From assembly GCF_900091585.1 (NCBI RefSeq), contig NZ_FMHT01000003.1, positions 2,843,501 through 2,907,500 on the forward strand: a DNA stretch of 64,000 nucleotides, written 5' to 3'. The stretch is from Micromonospora nigra. GTDB lineage: Bacteria; Actinomycetota; Actinomycetes; Mycobacteriales; Micromonosporaceae. This document shows positions 42,471 through 51,795 of this stretch, piece after piece. The notes below the pieces were generated by a model. That model worked only from the letters and a program-made list of their open reading frames with translations. It did no database searches and was not told where the DNA came from. The translations under genes and the position numbers were made by a program. Numbering within the stretch: position 1 is the stretch's first letter; each line of letters opens with the position of its first letter.

Positions 42471-44042
42471 ATGGGTGAGGTGACGACAAGCCTCCAGCGC
42501 CCGGTAACCAACGAAGGCCGGAGCAGACTCGTGCGGCACGTCGACAGCTTCGAGATCCAGCCGCCGACACCGCCGTCCCACAACGGCGTACCCCGGTCGG
42601 CATGGGCCCGCGCCCGTCGGCGCGTCTCCCGGTGGCACCGCCCCTACACGGTGATCCTGCTGCTGCTCGACCTCGCGGCGGCGGCCTTCGCCAGCTACAC
42701 CGCCATCCGCACCTTCGACCAGGCCACCGCGGGCTTCTACAACGCCCAGGAGGACCCGACGTGGTTCTTCACCGTGGCGTTCCTGCTGCTGCCGCTCGGC
42801 TGGGTGGTCATCCTCTGGTTCAACCGGGCCTACGACCGGCGCTACCTCGGACTCGGTCCCGACGAGTACAAGCGGGTGCTCCGCGCCGGCGTGGCCGTCG
42901 CCGCCACCGTCTCCTTCGTCGCCTTCGCCACCAAGACCGACCTGTCCCGTTACACGGTCGGCACGGCGCTGCTGCTGGCCCTGCTGCTGATCCTGCTGGG
43001 CCGCATCCTGGCCCGCTTCGTACTGCACACCGTCCGGCGCAACATCCAGCAGGCCGCGCACCGGATGGTGCTGGTGGGCACCCTGCCGGAGTGCCTGGAG
43101 GTGTACACGGCCGTCACCCGCAACCCGGCCGCCGGTCTGGTGCCGGTCGCCATCAGCATCACCGACGGGTACGCGGCGGCCAAGGGCGTCCAGACCCCGG
43201 TGCCCGTGTACGCGGGCCGCGACGTGCTGGCCCTGGTACGCGAGGTCGGCGGCGACACCATCGCGGTGTGCGGCTCGGCCAGCGCCGAACCCGGCGAGCT
43301 GCGCCGCCTCGCCTGGCAGTTGGAGGGCTCCGGCGTCGACCTGGTCGTCGCCCCGCAGCTCACCGACATCGCCGGCCCGCGCGTGCACATCCGCCCCATC
43401 GAGGGGCTGCCGCTGCTGCACGTGGAGGAGCCGACCCTGTCCGGGCCGGCCCTGCTCGCCAAGAACCTGCTGGACCGGGTCGCCGCCGGGCTCGGCCTGC
43501 TGATGCTGATCCCGGTCTTCCTGGTCGTCGCCGTCGCCATCCGTGTCTCCGACCCCGGGCCGGTCTTCTTCCGGCAGCCCCGGGTGGGGCACGAGGGACG
43601 CACGTTCCGGGTGTGGAAGTTCCGCACCATGTACGTCGACGCGGAGGACCGCCTCGCCAGCCTCGTCGACCGCAACGAGACCGACGGCATGCTGTTCAAG
43701 ATGAAGGAGGACCCCCGGGTGTTCCCCGTGGGTCGCTTCCTGCGGGCCTCGTCCCTCGACGAGCTACCCCAGTTGATCAACGTGCTGTGGGGCGAGATGT
43801 CCCTGGTCGGGCCGCGCCCGCTGCCCGCCGACGACGGCGACTTCCTCGGCGACGTGCGCCGTCGGCTGCTGGTGCGCCCCGGCATGACCGGCCTGTGGCA
43901 GGTCTCCGGCCGCTCCGACCTGTCCTGGGACGAGGCGGTCCGGCTCGACCTGTACTACGTCGACAACTGGTCCCTGGCGTACGACCTGAGCATCCTGTGG
44001 CGCACCGTCGGGGTGGTGCTGGCCCGCAAGGGCGCGTACTGA
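42471..44042 (+). CDS. Polyprenyl-phosphate hexose-1-phosphate transferase (WbaP/PssY-like)
   Basis: 523 aa from ATG 42471 (gggagg just upstream); ATG 42459 and GTG 42480 are also possible. Four N-terminal helices, a CoA-binding-like middle region, a re-entrant helix (LLAKNLLDRVAAGLGLLMLIP) and the bacterial sugar transferase domain: RVGHEGRTFRVWKFRTM, LPQLINVLWGEMSLVGPRP and GMTGLWQVSGRSD. It starts exopolysaccharide synthesis by moving a sugar phosphate to undecaprenyl phosphate at the inner membrane face. The GT4 gene nearby may add the next sugar. Confidence 0.93.
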   Translation: MGEVTTSLQRPVTNEGRSRLVRHVDSFEIQPPTPPSHNGVPRSAWARARRRVSRWHRPYTVILLLLDLAAAAFASYTAIRTFDQATAGFYNAQEDPTWFFTVAFLLLPLGWVVILWFNRAYDRRYLGLGPDEYKRVLRAGVAVAATVSFVAFATKTDLSRYTVGTALLLALLLILLGRILARFVLHTVRRNIQQAAHRMVLVGTLPECLEVYTAVTRNPAAGLVPVAISITDGYAAAKGVQTPVPVYAGRDVLALVREVGGDTIAVCGSASAEPGELRRLAWQLEGSGVDLVVAPQLTDIAGPRVHIRPIEGLPLLHVEEPTLSGPALLAKNLLDRVAAGLGLLMLIPVFLVVAVAIRVSDPGPVFFRQPRVGHEGRTFRVWKFRTMYVDAEDRLASLVDRNETDGMLFKMKEDPRVFPVGRFLRASSLDELPQLINVLWGEMSLVGPRPLPADDGDFLGDVRRRLLVRPGMTGLWQVSGRSDLSWDEAVRLDLYYVDNWSLAYDLSILWRTVGVVLARKGAY

Positions 44043-44101
44043 CCGCTGCGCCAGCCGGGCTGGCCCTGGCGCGGGCCGCCCGCAGCCGCCAGGATCATCG
44101 C

Positions 44102-45328
44102 GTGGGTGGCAACCTCTCCGCCGTGGTGGGCGTCGCGTCGCTGGTCGGCGCGTTGGTCGCCGCGCTGCTCGCGGTGGGCCGGCTGCGCGGGCGGCGCGGC
44201 ATCGCCACCGCCACCCAGCGGGCCACCTACGAGGTGCTGCACACCGCCGGCCTGGCCGCCGAGCCGCTGCGCGCGGGGCTGACCCCGGCGGGCGCGGCGA
44301 AGGCCGTACGCCACCTGCGGCCCCTCGTCGGGGCGGTCGGGCTCGGCCTGACCGACGCCGACGGGCTGCTCGCCCTCGACGGGCGCGGCAGCCACCACGA
44401 GGAACAGTTGCTGCCGGCCGCCCGACGGGTGGTCGCCGCGGGCCGCTCGACGGTGCTCGGCGAACCGGAGCTGCGCTGCGACCGGGTCGACTGCCCGGTA
44501 CGCGGGGCGGTGCTGGCCCCGCTGACCGGCGCCGACGGGCGGGTGCTCGGGGCGCTGGTGGCGATCTCCGACGGCGCGCCCGCGCCCGGGTTGGTGCAGG
44601 CCACCCTGGAAACCGCCCACTGGGCCGGCGACCAGCTCACCCTGGCCGAGCTGGACTCGTCGCGGGAACGTTTGGCCCGCGCGGAGATCCGCGCGTTGCG
44701 GGCCCAGATCAGCCCACACTTCATCTACAACGCGCTCACCGCCATCGGCTCGTTCGTGCGCACCGACCCCGAACGGGCCCGGGAGTTGATCCTGGAGTTC
44801 GCCGAGTTCACCCGGTACTCGTTCCGGGCGCACGGCGAGTTCACCACGCTGGCCGAGGAGCTGCGTTCGATCGACCGCTACCTGACCATCGAGCGGGCCC
44901 GGTTCGGCGACCGGCTCCAGGTGCGCCTCCAGATCGCCCCGGAGGTGCTGCCCGTGACGCTGCCGTTCCTGTGCCTGCAACCCCTCGTGGAGAACGCCGT
45001 CCGGCACGGGTTGTCCCGCAAGCCCGGCACGGGCATGGTGAGCATCGAGGCCCGCGACGCGGGCGCCGAGTGCCACATCACGGTGGAGGACGACGGGGTG
45101 GGGATGGATCCGGCCATGCTGACCGCCGGCATCGCCGAGCTGGCCGCGAGCACCGGAGACCCGGCCGACGACCCCGGCCAGCACGTCGGCCTCTCCAACG
45201 TCGACGAGCGGCTGCGGTCGGTCTTCGGCGACGGCTTCGGGCTGGTCGTGGAGACCGGTCCCGGCGCGGGAACGAAGGTGAGCCTGCGGGTGCCGAAGTT
45301 CCATCCGGGGGTACGGGCCGGATCATGA
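44102..45328 (+). CDS. LytS-type sensor histidine kinase
   Basis: 408 aa, GTG start. One N-terminal membrane helix (about 5-26), a GAF-like domain with a CDRVDCPV Cys pair (126 and 131), then a His_kinase domain with phospho-acceptor His206 in QISPHFIYNAL and an HATPase with VENAVRHGL and DDGVGM. This is not the multi-helix LytS input type. It overlaps the LytTR regulator gene by 4 bp (ATGA). The pair likely responds to a metabolite or redox signal through the GAF-like part. Confidence 0.92.
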   Translation: MGGNLSAVVGVASLVGALVAALLAVGRLRGRRGIATATQRATYEVLHTAGLAAEPLRAGLTPAGAAKAVRHLRPLVGAVGLGLTDADGLLALDGRGSHHEEQLLPAARRVVAAGRSTVLGEPELRCDRVDCPVRGAVLAPLTGADGRVLGALVAISDGAPAPGLVQATLETAHWAGDQLTLAELDSSRERLARAEIRALRAQISPHFIYNALTAIGSFVRTDPERARELILEFAEFTRYSFRAHGEFTTLAEELRSIDRYLTIERARFGDRLQVRLQIAPEVLPVTLPFLCLQPLVENAVRHGLSRKPGTGMVSIEARDAGAECHITVEDDGVGMDPAMLTAGIAELAASTGDPADDPGQHVGLSNVDERLRSVFGDGFGLVVETGPGAGTKVSLRVPKFHPGVRAGS

Positions 45329-46083
45329 CCAGTCCTGCGTTCCTCCGGGTGCTGGCCGTGGACGACGAGCCGCCGGCGCTGGACGAGTTGGCGTACCACC
45401 TGCGGGCCGACCCCCGGGTGGCCCGCCTGCACACGGCGGGCGACGCCACGGAGGCGCTGCGGGTGCTGCGCGACGGCGACGTCGACGTGGTCTTCCTGGA
45501 CATCCGGATGCCCGGCCTGGACGGCATGGAACTGGCCCGGGTGCTGCGCCGGTTCGCCCGGCCCCCGGCGATCGTCTTCGTCACCGCGTACGACGACGGG
45601 GCGGCGGACGCGTTCGACCTGGGCGCCACCGACTACGTCCGCAAACCCGTGCGAGCCGAGCGGCTGGCCGAGGCGCTGCGGCGGGTCGTCGGCTCGCGGG
45701 TGGTGGCCGCCCACCCGGCGGCCCTGGCCCGCGCGGAGGAGGACCCGACGATCCCGGTGGAGCTGGCCGGGACGACCCGGATGCTGCCCCGGTCGGCGGT
45801 ACGCTGGGTGGAGGCGCAGGGCGACTACGCCCGGCTGCACACCGCCGACGGCTCACACCTGGTGCGGGTCTCCCTGGCGACCCTCGCGGAGCGCTGGGCC
45901 GACGCCGGGTTCGTGCGGATCCACCGGTCGTACCTGGTGCAGTTGAAGCTGATCGCCGAGCTGCGGCTGGTCAACTCCGGGTACGTGGTGGTGATCGACA
46001 CCTCGGAGCTTCCGGTGAGCCGCCGGCACACCCGCGAGCTGAAGGACAGACTGGTCCGGGCGGCGAAGCAGGAGTGGCGCTGA
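45325..46083 (+). CDS. LytTR-family response regulator
   Basis: 252 aa. Receiver domain with VDDEPPALDEL, phospho-acceptor Asp59 (FLDIRMPG) and Lys107 (VRKPVR). The C-terminal LytTR DNA-binding domain has WVEAQGDYARLH, VRIHRSYLVQ and PVSRRHTRELK. Homologous pairs in actinobacteria commonly sit next to a sodium:solute symporter operon; here such an operon begins 5.7 kb downstream, beyond three secreted-protein genes on the other strand. Confidence 0.94.
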   Translation: MTSPAFLRVLAVDDEPPALDELAYHLRADPRVARLHTAGDATEALRVLRDGDVDVVFLDIRMPGLDGMELARVLRRFARPPAIVFVTAYDDGAADAFDLGATDYVRKPVRAERLAEALRRVVGSRVVAAHPAALARAEEDPTIPVELAGTTRMLPRSAVRWVEAQGDYARLHTADGSHLVRVSLATLAERWADAGFVRIHRSYLVQLKLIAELRLVNSGYVVVIDTSELPVSRRHTRELKDRLVRAAKQEWR

Positions 46084-46179
46084 GACGGCCGGGTATCCAC
46101 CGCCCGGCGCACGGCCGCGCCGCCCCCGGGACTGGCCGGGAGCGGCGTCAGGGTTGGCCGGGGGCGACGTCGGCCGGGG

Positions 46180-47505
46180 TCAGTAGCCGCCGGTGCCGAG
46201 CACCCGCATCGGCTCGGCGGCCGTCCCACCGGCCGGCACGGTGAACGCGCCCACCACGTCGGCCAGCACGTGGGTGCTGCCGCCGGCGTTGTGCACGTGG
46301 AAGGCGTCCTGCGGGCCGATCACCGCGAGCACCGCGTTGGCGACCGTCTGCTGCGCGGCCGGGTTCAGGTTGCTCACCCCCGGCCGGGCGACGCCCAGGT
46401 CGGCCGGCCAGAGCGTGATGACGGTGGCAGTGGTCGGAGCCACCGCCGTCACGTTCATCGCCAGCACCGCGGTGGCGTCGGTGACCACGGCGGGCGGGGC
46501 GACGACCCGCCGCGTCACGTTGGCCCCCAGCGCCCCGGAGGTGCCCAGCCCGGAGCGGCTGTCCACGATCCGGGTCGGGTTCGACGGGGTGAAGCGCAGC
46601 CCGCCCGGGAGCGTGCCGTCGTCGATCACCCCGACGAGGTCGACCACGATGTGGCTGGCCGTGGAGGTGTAGACGGAGAACATCGGCACGCCGTACCAGG
46701 GCCCGCAGTCGTGGCAGGTGGCGGCGCGTACGTAGGCGAGGTTCGGCACGACCGCGTCGGCGGCGTAGTTCACCGTCGACGACCCCGGCAGCGGGCCGTC
46801 GCCCGCCCAGGCGCTGAGGTAACCCGCGTTCTCGGGCGCGACGGCGGTGACGTTGAGCACCAGCGCCCGCACGCGCGGGCTGTCCGGGCCCAGGTCGACC
46901 CAGCGGTTGATGCGCTTCCTCGCCGGAATCGGGTCGCCCTCCCGGCGGGTGTCCACCAGCCGGGTGGGCTCCACCCGGCGTAGCTGCCCACCCCGGCCGA
47001 GACCCGCGCGCACCGACTCGTCGGCGGCGTAGAAGCCCACGACGTCGACGACGACGTCCGTCGCCCCCGCGTGCTGGTAGATCGCCACCCGGCCGTCCGT
47101 GGAGAGCTTCACGGTGACGTTGTTGGAACCGAGCCAGCCCGCCGCGTAGTTGATCGAGGAGGCGGTGGGTCGGGCGGCACCCGCCGGGTAGAGCGTCAGG
47201 TAGGACGCGGCCGTCGGCCCGACCACCGTCACGTTCAACACCACCGAACCCGCGCCGCTCGCCGGCACCCCGCCCCGGCCACCCACCTGGAGGGTGGCCA
47301 CCTGGCCGGCGCCCAGCGGCCCGGTCTGCCCGCCGAGGCCGGAGCGGGTGTCCATCAGCCGGTCCGGCTCCACCGGGTAGTACGTCCCGACGACGGACTC
47401 GGCGGCAGTCGAGGCGGCCGGCGCGGCGGGCCCGACGACGGACGCCCCGACCAGCGCGCACACACCGACGGCAGCTACGGTCAGCAGGATTCGGGACACG
47501 CGCAT
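46180..47505 (-). CDS. Secreted DTR/DSR-module protein 1
   Basis: 441 aa from ATG 47505 (gaggggt upstream). Sec signal peptide (LLTVAAVGVCALVGASVV). The mature part has three modules of about 120-140 residues, each opening with R-L-M/V-D-T/S-R and running through VVLNVTxVxPT, a S-x-N/V-N-Y turn and ending with VVVDVVGFY-type strands (residues about 48-165, 180-310, 320-435). It is beta-rich and has no LPXTG or transmembrane anchor. A CHDC pair is in module two. Function not established. Paralogous to the next two upstream genes. Confidence 0.82.
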   Translation of the reverse strand: MRVSRILLTVAAVGVCALVGASVVGPAAPAASTAAESVVGTYYPVEPDRLMDTRSGLGGQTGPLGAGQVATLQVGGRGGVPASGAGSVVLNVTVVGPTAASYLTLYPAGAARPTASSINYAAGWLGSNNVTVKLSTDGRVAIYQHAGATDVVVDVVGFYAADESVRAGLGRGGQLRRVEPTRLVDTRREGDPIPARKRINRWVDLGPDSPRVRALVLNVTAVAPENAGYLSAWAGDGPLPGSSTVNYAADAVVPNLAYVRAATCHDCGPWYGVPMFSVYTSTASHIVVDLVGVIDDGTLPGGLRFTPSNPTRIVDSRSGLGTSGALGANVTRRVVAPPAVVTDATAVLAMNVTAVAPTTATVITLWPADLGVARPGVSNLNPAAQQTVANAVLAVIGPQDAFHVHNAGGSTHVLADVVGAFTVPAGGTAAEPMRVLGTGGY

Positions 47506-47702
47506 GGGACCCCTCGGGGGAGAGCGGAACAGCAGGCCGCCGACAGCGTATGAGCGCCCGCCCGGGCCGGCAAGCGGTTGAGCAGCCATTTCGTCCTCGT
47601 GTCCCTCCTAATCGGACACCTGGTGCGTCATTCGGCCGTCCGCTTCTCCACAGGCCGACCGACCCGCCCCCGCCCCGCCGCACTCCCCACCCGCAACCCC
47701 CA

Positions 47703-47767
47703 GCGTTGATCATGAAGTGGTGACTGACAAACCCGGCATCCCGTCCGGACAACTTCATGATCAACGC
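47703..47767. repeat. Inverted repeat with GATCATGAAGT core
   Basis: Perfect 16-bp arms (gcgttgatcatgaagt at 47703-47718; complement at 47752-47767) around 33 nt. The core is shared with the hairpin at 8756-8814, 39 kb away, so both may belong to a dispersed palindromic family. Confidence 0.75.
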
Positions 47768-47806
47768 GAAGGACGCGACCGGCGGACGGAGAGGGAGGGA
47801 ACACGA

Positions 47807-47835
47807 GGGGCGTCCCGGCCTGGCCGGGACGCCCC
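47807..47835 (-). terminator. Terminator after secreted protein 2
   Basis: ggggcgtcccgg and its exact complement form a 12-bp stem around cctgg, 18 bp beyond the stop codon of the 47853-49967 gene. Confidence 0.85.
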
Positions 47836-47852
47836 TTCGCGGACAGGTGGAG

Positions 47853-49967
47853 CTAGCCCTGTCGAGGCGCGGCGGCACCCGTCCGGCCGGCCGCGTACCC
47901 GGTGGGCCCGGCGGCGGTGGCCCCGGCCGAGGCGGTGCTGGCGGTGCCCGGGTACAGGTAGAAGGTACCCACGACATCCGCCAGGACGTTCGCGGTGCCC
48001 GAGAGGTTGTGCACCTGGAACGCGTCCTCCGGGCCGATCTCGGTCAACACGGCGTTGGCCACCGTCTGCCCGCCGGCCGGGTTGAGGTTGCTGGTTGCCG
48101 GCTTGCCCAGGGAGGTGTCGGCCGGCCAGACGGTCAGCACGGTGGCGGTGCTCGGCGCGACACCCGTGACGTTCATCGCCAGTGCCCGGGTGCGGTTGTC
48201 GACCAGCGTGGACGGGGCAACCACCCGACGGGTGACGTTCGGACCGAGCGCGCTCGGCGTACCCTGGCCGATCCGGCTGTCGAGGATGCGGGTCGGCTCC
48301 AGCGGCGTGAACCGCAGCCCGTCCTCGATCGTCCCGTCACCGATGACGCCCACCAGGTCGACCACCACATGGGACTTCTGCGAGGAGTAGACCCCGAACG
48401 ACGGCACGACGCCCCCGTCGACGCAGGTGTAGCAACGGCTTGCCTCGACGATGGTCAGGTTCGGCACGACCTTGCCCGCCGCATAGTTGACGGTGGAGGT
48501 GTTCGGCACGTCACCCGTACCGTTCCAGGCGGTCAGGAAGCCACTCTTCGACGGGTTGACGGCGGTCACGTTCAGCACGAAGCCACGGACGCTGTCGTTC
48601 AGCTCCTGGGTAGCGTAGTTCTGCCAGATGCGGAGGTAGTAGCCGCCCGGCAGGGCACCCTGGCCCGCCGACCGGGTATCGAAGAGCCGCTTGGGGGGAA
48701 TCGGGTGGAAGTGGCCGCCCATCCCCCGGCTGGCGAGCGTGTTGTCGCTGGCGTAGAAGCCCACGACGTCAACCACCACGTCGGTCGATCCGGTGTGGTT
48801 GTAGACCGAGACCTTGCCGCCGGCACCGATCTGGACCGTGACGTTGTTCGAGCCCAACCACGACTTCGGGAAGTTCACCGATGAGGCGTTGGGCCGGCCA
48901 CGGCCGGCGGGCCACACGGTGAGGAAGCTCCCCGACGTCGGGTTCACCACGGTCACGTTGAGCACGACCGCGCCGACCCCGCTGCTCGGCACACCGCCCC
49001 GGCCGGTGACCTGGAGGTCGACCTTCTTGCCGCCGTTGAGCTTCGCCTTCGGCGCCCCCAGTCCGCTACGCGTGTCCATGAGTCGCTTCGGCGTCAGCGA
49101 GTAGTAGGTTCCCCGAACGCCGTCGACACCGGCGGCGAGAAGGCCCGCGACGGTCTTGCCGAAGGTACTGCTGTCGGGCAGTTCGAGGGCGGCGTGCCGG
49201 CCACCGGCCCGGGACGGCCGCGCCAGCACGGTCACCGTGCAGGCGACGCCCGGTGCCAGCGTACGTCCCGAGCAGTTGTCATCCGTCACCGTGAAGTCAG
49301 CGGCGTCCCGACCGGCGATGCCAGCGGTACCGAAGGTGACCGGCACGCTGCCGGCGGAGGTGACGGTGACGGTGCGTGCCTGGCTACCCGAATCGACCTC
49401 ACGCTGGTCGAACCGCACGGGAGAGGGATCCGTCACCGCAGCGGTGTACTCCACGTCCGAGTTCCAGCGGACCTCGCCGTGCACCCCGGCCGGGTTGGTC
49501 TCGCAGTGGAACTCGTAGGCCGCCGCGAACACGGCGAGCTTCCCGGTCGTGGGGTCGTCCTCCGTCTGCTTGACCGTCAAGGATCCGAAGGCCTCGTTGC
49601 AGCCGACGCCGCCACCGGAGACGTCGAGGCCGGCGTGGGTGGAGTCCCAACTACGGCGGGTCTCGTAGGTCTGCCCCACGACGAACCGTTGTCCCTGTGG
49701 CGGGCTCGCAGTGAGGGTGACGTAGATCCCGTCGCTGGTCAGGGCCTGGACGAACACTCCGGCGTCACCGTAGCCGTACGCGTACATCCGGGCGTTGCTG
49801 CTGTCGTACACGCCGGACTTCGTGACCGGCGAGCCGCCGGTTGCTCCGATGTCGACGGTGAGGACCGTGTACGGCGCGGTGGGAGCGGCGAGGGCCACTC
49901 CCGGCACACCGGCGGACACCACTGCCCCGGCAATTCCGATGCCGAGCAGGGTTCGGACTTTGCGCAT
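47853..49967 (-). CDS. Secreted DTR/DSR-module protein 2, with N-terminal extension
   Basis: 704 aa from ATG 49967. Signal peptide (RTLLGIGIAGAVVSAGVPGVALA). The first 290 residues of the mature part are unique: a beta domain with two separate Cys (VGCNEAFGSL, FHCETNPAG) and a choice-of-anchor-D-like segment (FGTAGIAGRDAADFTVTDDNCSGRTLAPGVACTVTV). Three DTR modules follow (about 305-420, 435-570, 575-690), closely similar to proteins 1 and 3. A second pair of Cys (CYTC) is in module two. No cell-wall anchor visible. It probably arose by duplication plus domain gain. Confidence 0.83.
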   Translation of the reverse strand: MRKVRTLLGIGIAGAVVSAGVPGVALAAPTAPYTVLTVDIGATGGSPVTKSGVYDSSNARMYAYGYGDAGVFVQALTSDGIYVTLTASPPQGQRFVVGQTYETRRSWDSTHAGLDVSGGGVGCNEAFGSLTVKQTEDDPTTGKLAVFAAAYEFHCETNPAGVHGEVRWNSDVEYTAAVTDPSPVRFDQREVDSGSQARTVTVTSAGSVPVTFGTAGIAGRDAADFTVTDDNCSGRTLAPGVACTVTVLARPSRAGGRHAALELPDSSTFGKTVAGLLAAGVDGVRGTYYSLTPKRLMDTRSGLGAPKAKLNGGKKVDLQVTGRGGVPSSGVGAVVLNVTVVNPTSGSFLTVWPAGRGRPNASSVNFPKSWLGSNNVTVQIGAGGKVSVYNHTGSTDVVVDVVGFYASDNTLASRGMGGHFHPIPPKRLFDTRSAGQGALPGGYYLRIWQNYATQELNDSVRGFVLNVTAVNPSKSGFLTAWNGTGDVPNTSTVNYAAGKVVPNLTIVEASRCYTCVDGGVVPSFGVYSSQKSHVVVDLVGVIGDGTIEDGLRFTPLEPTRILDSRIGQGTPSALGPNVTRRVVAPSTLVDNRTRALAMNVTGVAPSTATVLTVWPADTSLGKPATSNLNPAGGQTVANAVLTEIGPEDAFQVHNLSGTANVLADVVGTFYLYPGTASTASAGATAAGPTGYAAGRTGAAAPRQG

Positions 49968-50136
49968 GAACACCCCGTGCAGAAAGGAAAGAAGAGTGGG
50001 GGAAGGCCGGCTCAGCGTAGAGGTCGTGATCATCACCGACAACCCCGTTAGGACAAACCCGAAGAACGGGCATCGCGCCCTTTCGACCTGTGCAGACGGG
50101 AGCGTCCGGGGCCCTGACGGCGGGCGGCGGCAGTAC

Positions 50137-50174
50137 ACGGGAGCGCCCCGGCCGGGATAGCCGGGGCGCTCCGT
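50137..50174 (-). terminator. Terminator after secreted protein 3
   Basis: acgggagcgccccggc pairs with gccggggcgctccgt with one bulged base across an 8-nt loop, 26 bp past the stop of the 50200-51582 gene. Confidence 0.8.
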
Positions 50175-50199
50175 GTCACAGGTGGTGCTGCCGGAGACG

Positions 50200-51582
50200 T
50201 CAGCTCCGGTTGCTGGCCGCCTTGGGCGCGGGCCGGTCGCCGGCAGCCTTGCGCGCGGCTGCGGCCCCACCCTCGGGCAGTTCCAGGTAGTAGAACGAGC
50301 CGACCACGTCGACGAGCAGGTGGGTGCTGCCCGACAGGTTGTGGACGTTGAAGGCGTAGTTCTGACCGAGCGGAGGCAGCACCGCGTTGGCCACCGTCTG
50401 CCTGGCCTCCGGGTTGAGGTTGCTGGTCAACGGCATCGGGGCCTCGTCGTAGTACGGCCACGCCCGCACCACGGTGCTGTTGGTGGGGGACACCGCCGTG
50501 ACGTTCGTCGCCAGCGCCGCCGTCTGCGGGTCGAGCATCTCCGCCGGCGGGACGATCGTCCGGGTCACGTTCGCCCCGAGCGCGCTGGGGGTGCCCAGGC
50601 CGCTGCGGCTGTCCACGATCCGGGTCGGGCTCAGCGGCTTGAACCGCAGGCCGTACTCCGAGGTGCCGTCGTCGACGACCCCGACCATGTCGACGAGGAC
50701 GTGCGCCGCCGCCGAGGTGTAGATGCTGAACTTGGGCGACCCCGGCGTGCACCAGCCGCCCTCCTCGCCGCCCGTGCAGGGGGTGGTGGTGACGTACGCC
50801 AGGTTCGGCACGACCTTGCCGGCGGCGTAGTTCACCGTCGACGCGTTCGGCCGGCTGCCCTTACCCGACCAGGCCGTGAGGAAACCACCCTTGGTCGGGG
50901 CGACGGCGGTGATGTTCAGGACGAACGCCTTGACGTGCTCGTTGTAACCCGGCTCGTTGAACTCGAGGGCGTACTCCAGGGTGGTGCCCGCCGGGGGCTT
51001 ACCCAACCCGTCCTCCCGCGTGTCCCAGTAGCGCTCCGGCCAGTACGGCTCGTACTGGCCACCGTTGCGGTTGGTGAGGCTGTTGTCGCCGGCGTAGAAG
51101 CCGACGACGTCGACCACCACGTCGGTCGAGCCGGCGTGGTTGTAGATCGACACCTTGCCGTCGGCACCGAGCTTCACGGTGACGTTGTTGGAGCCCAGCC
51201 AGCCCTTGGCGAAGTTCACCGAGGAGGCGGTCGGGCGGGCCTCGCCCGTCGGCCAGGCGGTCACGAAACTGGCCGCCGTCGGGCCGGTGACGGTCACGTT
51301 CAGCACCACCGCGCCGGCCCCGGCGGCGGGGACGCCGCCCCGGCCGGCGACCTGGAGGTCACGCTTGCCGCCCGCGCCGATCCGCCCGGCGGGTACGCCG
51401 GTGCCGTTGCGGGTGTCCATCAGCCGGGCCGGAGCCAGCGGGTAGAACGCGCCCGTGACGTCGTCCATCACGGCCGACGCGGCCTGCGGTGCGGCGGGAG
51501 CAGCGGCGACCGCGCCGGGCGCCACGGCGATTGCACATGCTCCGGCGAGCGTCGCGCCGAGCAGAGTGCGGATTTTGCGCAT
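50200..51582 (-). CDS. Secreted DTR/DSR-module protein 3
   Basis: 460 aa from ATG 51582. The signal peptide begins MRKIRTLLG, almost the same as in protein 2 (MRKVRTLLG), and both genes have a cacggggt-type site before the ATG. Three DTR modules follow. Module two has an inserted Cys-containing loop (CTGGEEGGWCTPG) and a WDTR in place of VDTR. The C-terminal tail is basic (AAARKAAGDRPAPKAASNRS) and could touch the acidic cell wall. Function unknown. Upstream gap contains DnaA-box-like sites. Confidence 0.82.
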   Translation of the reverse strand: MRKIRTLLGATLAGACAIAVAPGAVAAAPAAPQAASAVMDDVTGAFYPLAPARLMDTRNGTGVPAGRIGAGGKRDLQVAGRGGVPAAGAGAVVLNVTVTGPTAASFVTAWPTGEARPTASSVNFAKGWLGSNNVTVKLGADGKVSIYNHAGSTDVVVDVVGFYAGDNSLTNRNGGQYEPYWPERYWDTREDGLGKPPAGTTLEYALEFNEPGYNEHVKAFVLNITAVAPTKGGFLTAWSGKGSRPNASTVNYAAGKVVPNLAYVTTTPCTGGEEGGWCTPGSPKFSIYTSAAAHVLVDMVGVVDDGTSEYGLRFKPLSPTRIVDSRSGLGTPSALGANVTRTIVPPAEMLDPQTAALATNVTAVSPTNSTVVRAWPYYDEAPMPLTSNLNPEARQTVANAVLPPLGQNYAFNVHNLSGSTHLLVDVVGSFYYLELPEGGAAAARKAAGDRPAPKAASNRS

Positions 51583-51718
51583 AGAAACCCCGTGTGTGAG
51601 AGGAATGGGATGCCGCGTCAGAGTAGGGGGCACCCCTGACACCTTCAACACCGATGAATGCGGTGTTTGCATGATCAATCGGTACCAGCGGGGCGCACAG
51701 CGGGAGAAGTTCATCCGT

Positions 51719-51758
51719 TCGTCCACAGGACCGAAGCGTCGTCCACAGGTTATCCACA
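51719..51758. promoter_or_regulatory. Cluster of three DnaA-box-like sequences
   Basis: TCGTCCACA at 51719-51727 and 51739-51747 (8 of 9 matches to actinomycete TTGTCCACA) and TTATCCACA at 51750-51758 (a perfect classical box), all in one orientation. They lie between secreted protein 3 and the small membrane protein gene. A TTGACA -35-like box follows at 51762. Confidence 0.6.
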
Positions 51759-51795
51759 GCCTTGACATTCCCGCTGGGCGGGTGAGACTGCCGGG

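Larger units (their letters stand above)
47506..47852. other. Gap between secreted-protein genes 1 and 2
   Basis: Contains the promoter region of protein 1, a GATCATGAAGT inverted repeat (47703-47767) and the terminator of protein 2 (47807-47835). No gene supported. Confidence 0.6.

Noticed and set aside
51719..51758. A replication origin at the DnaA-box cluster
   Set aside because: No dnaA, dnaN, AT-rich unwinding region or large box array is present; only three boxes.
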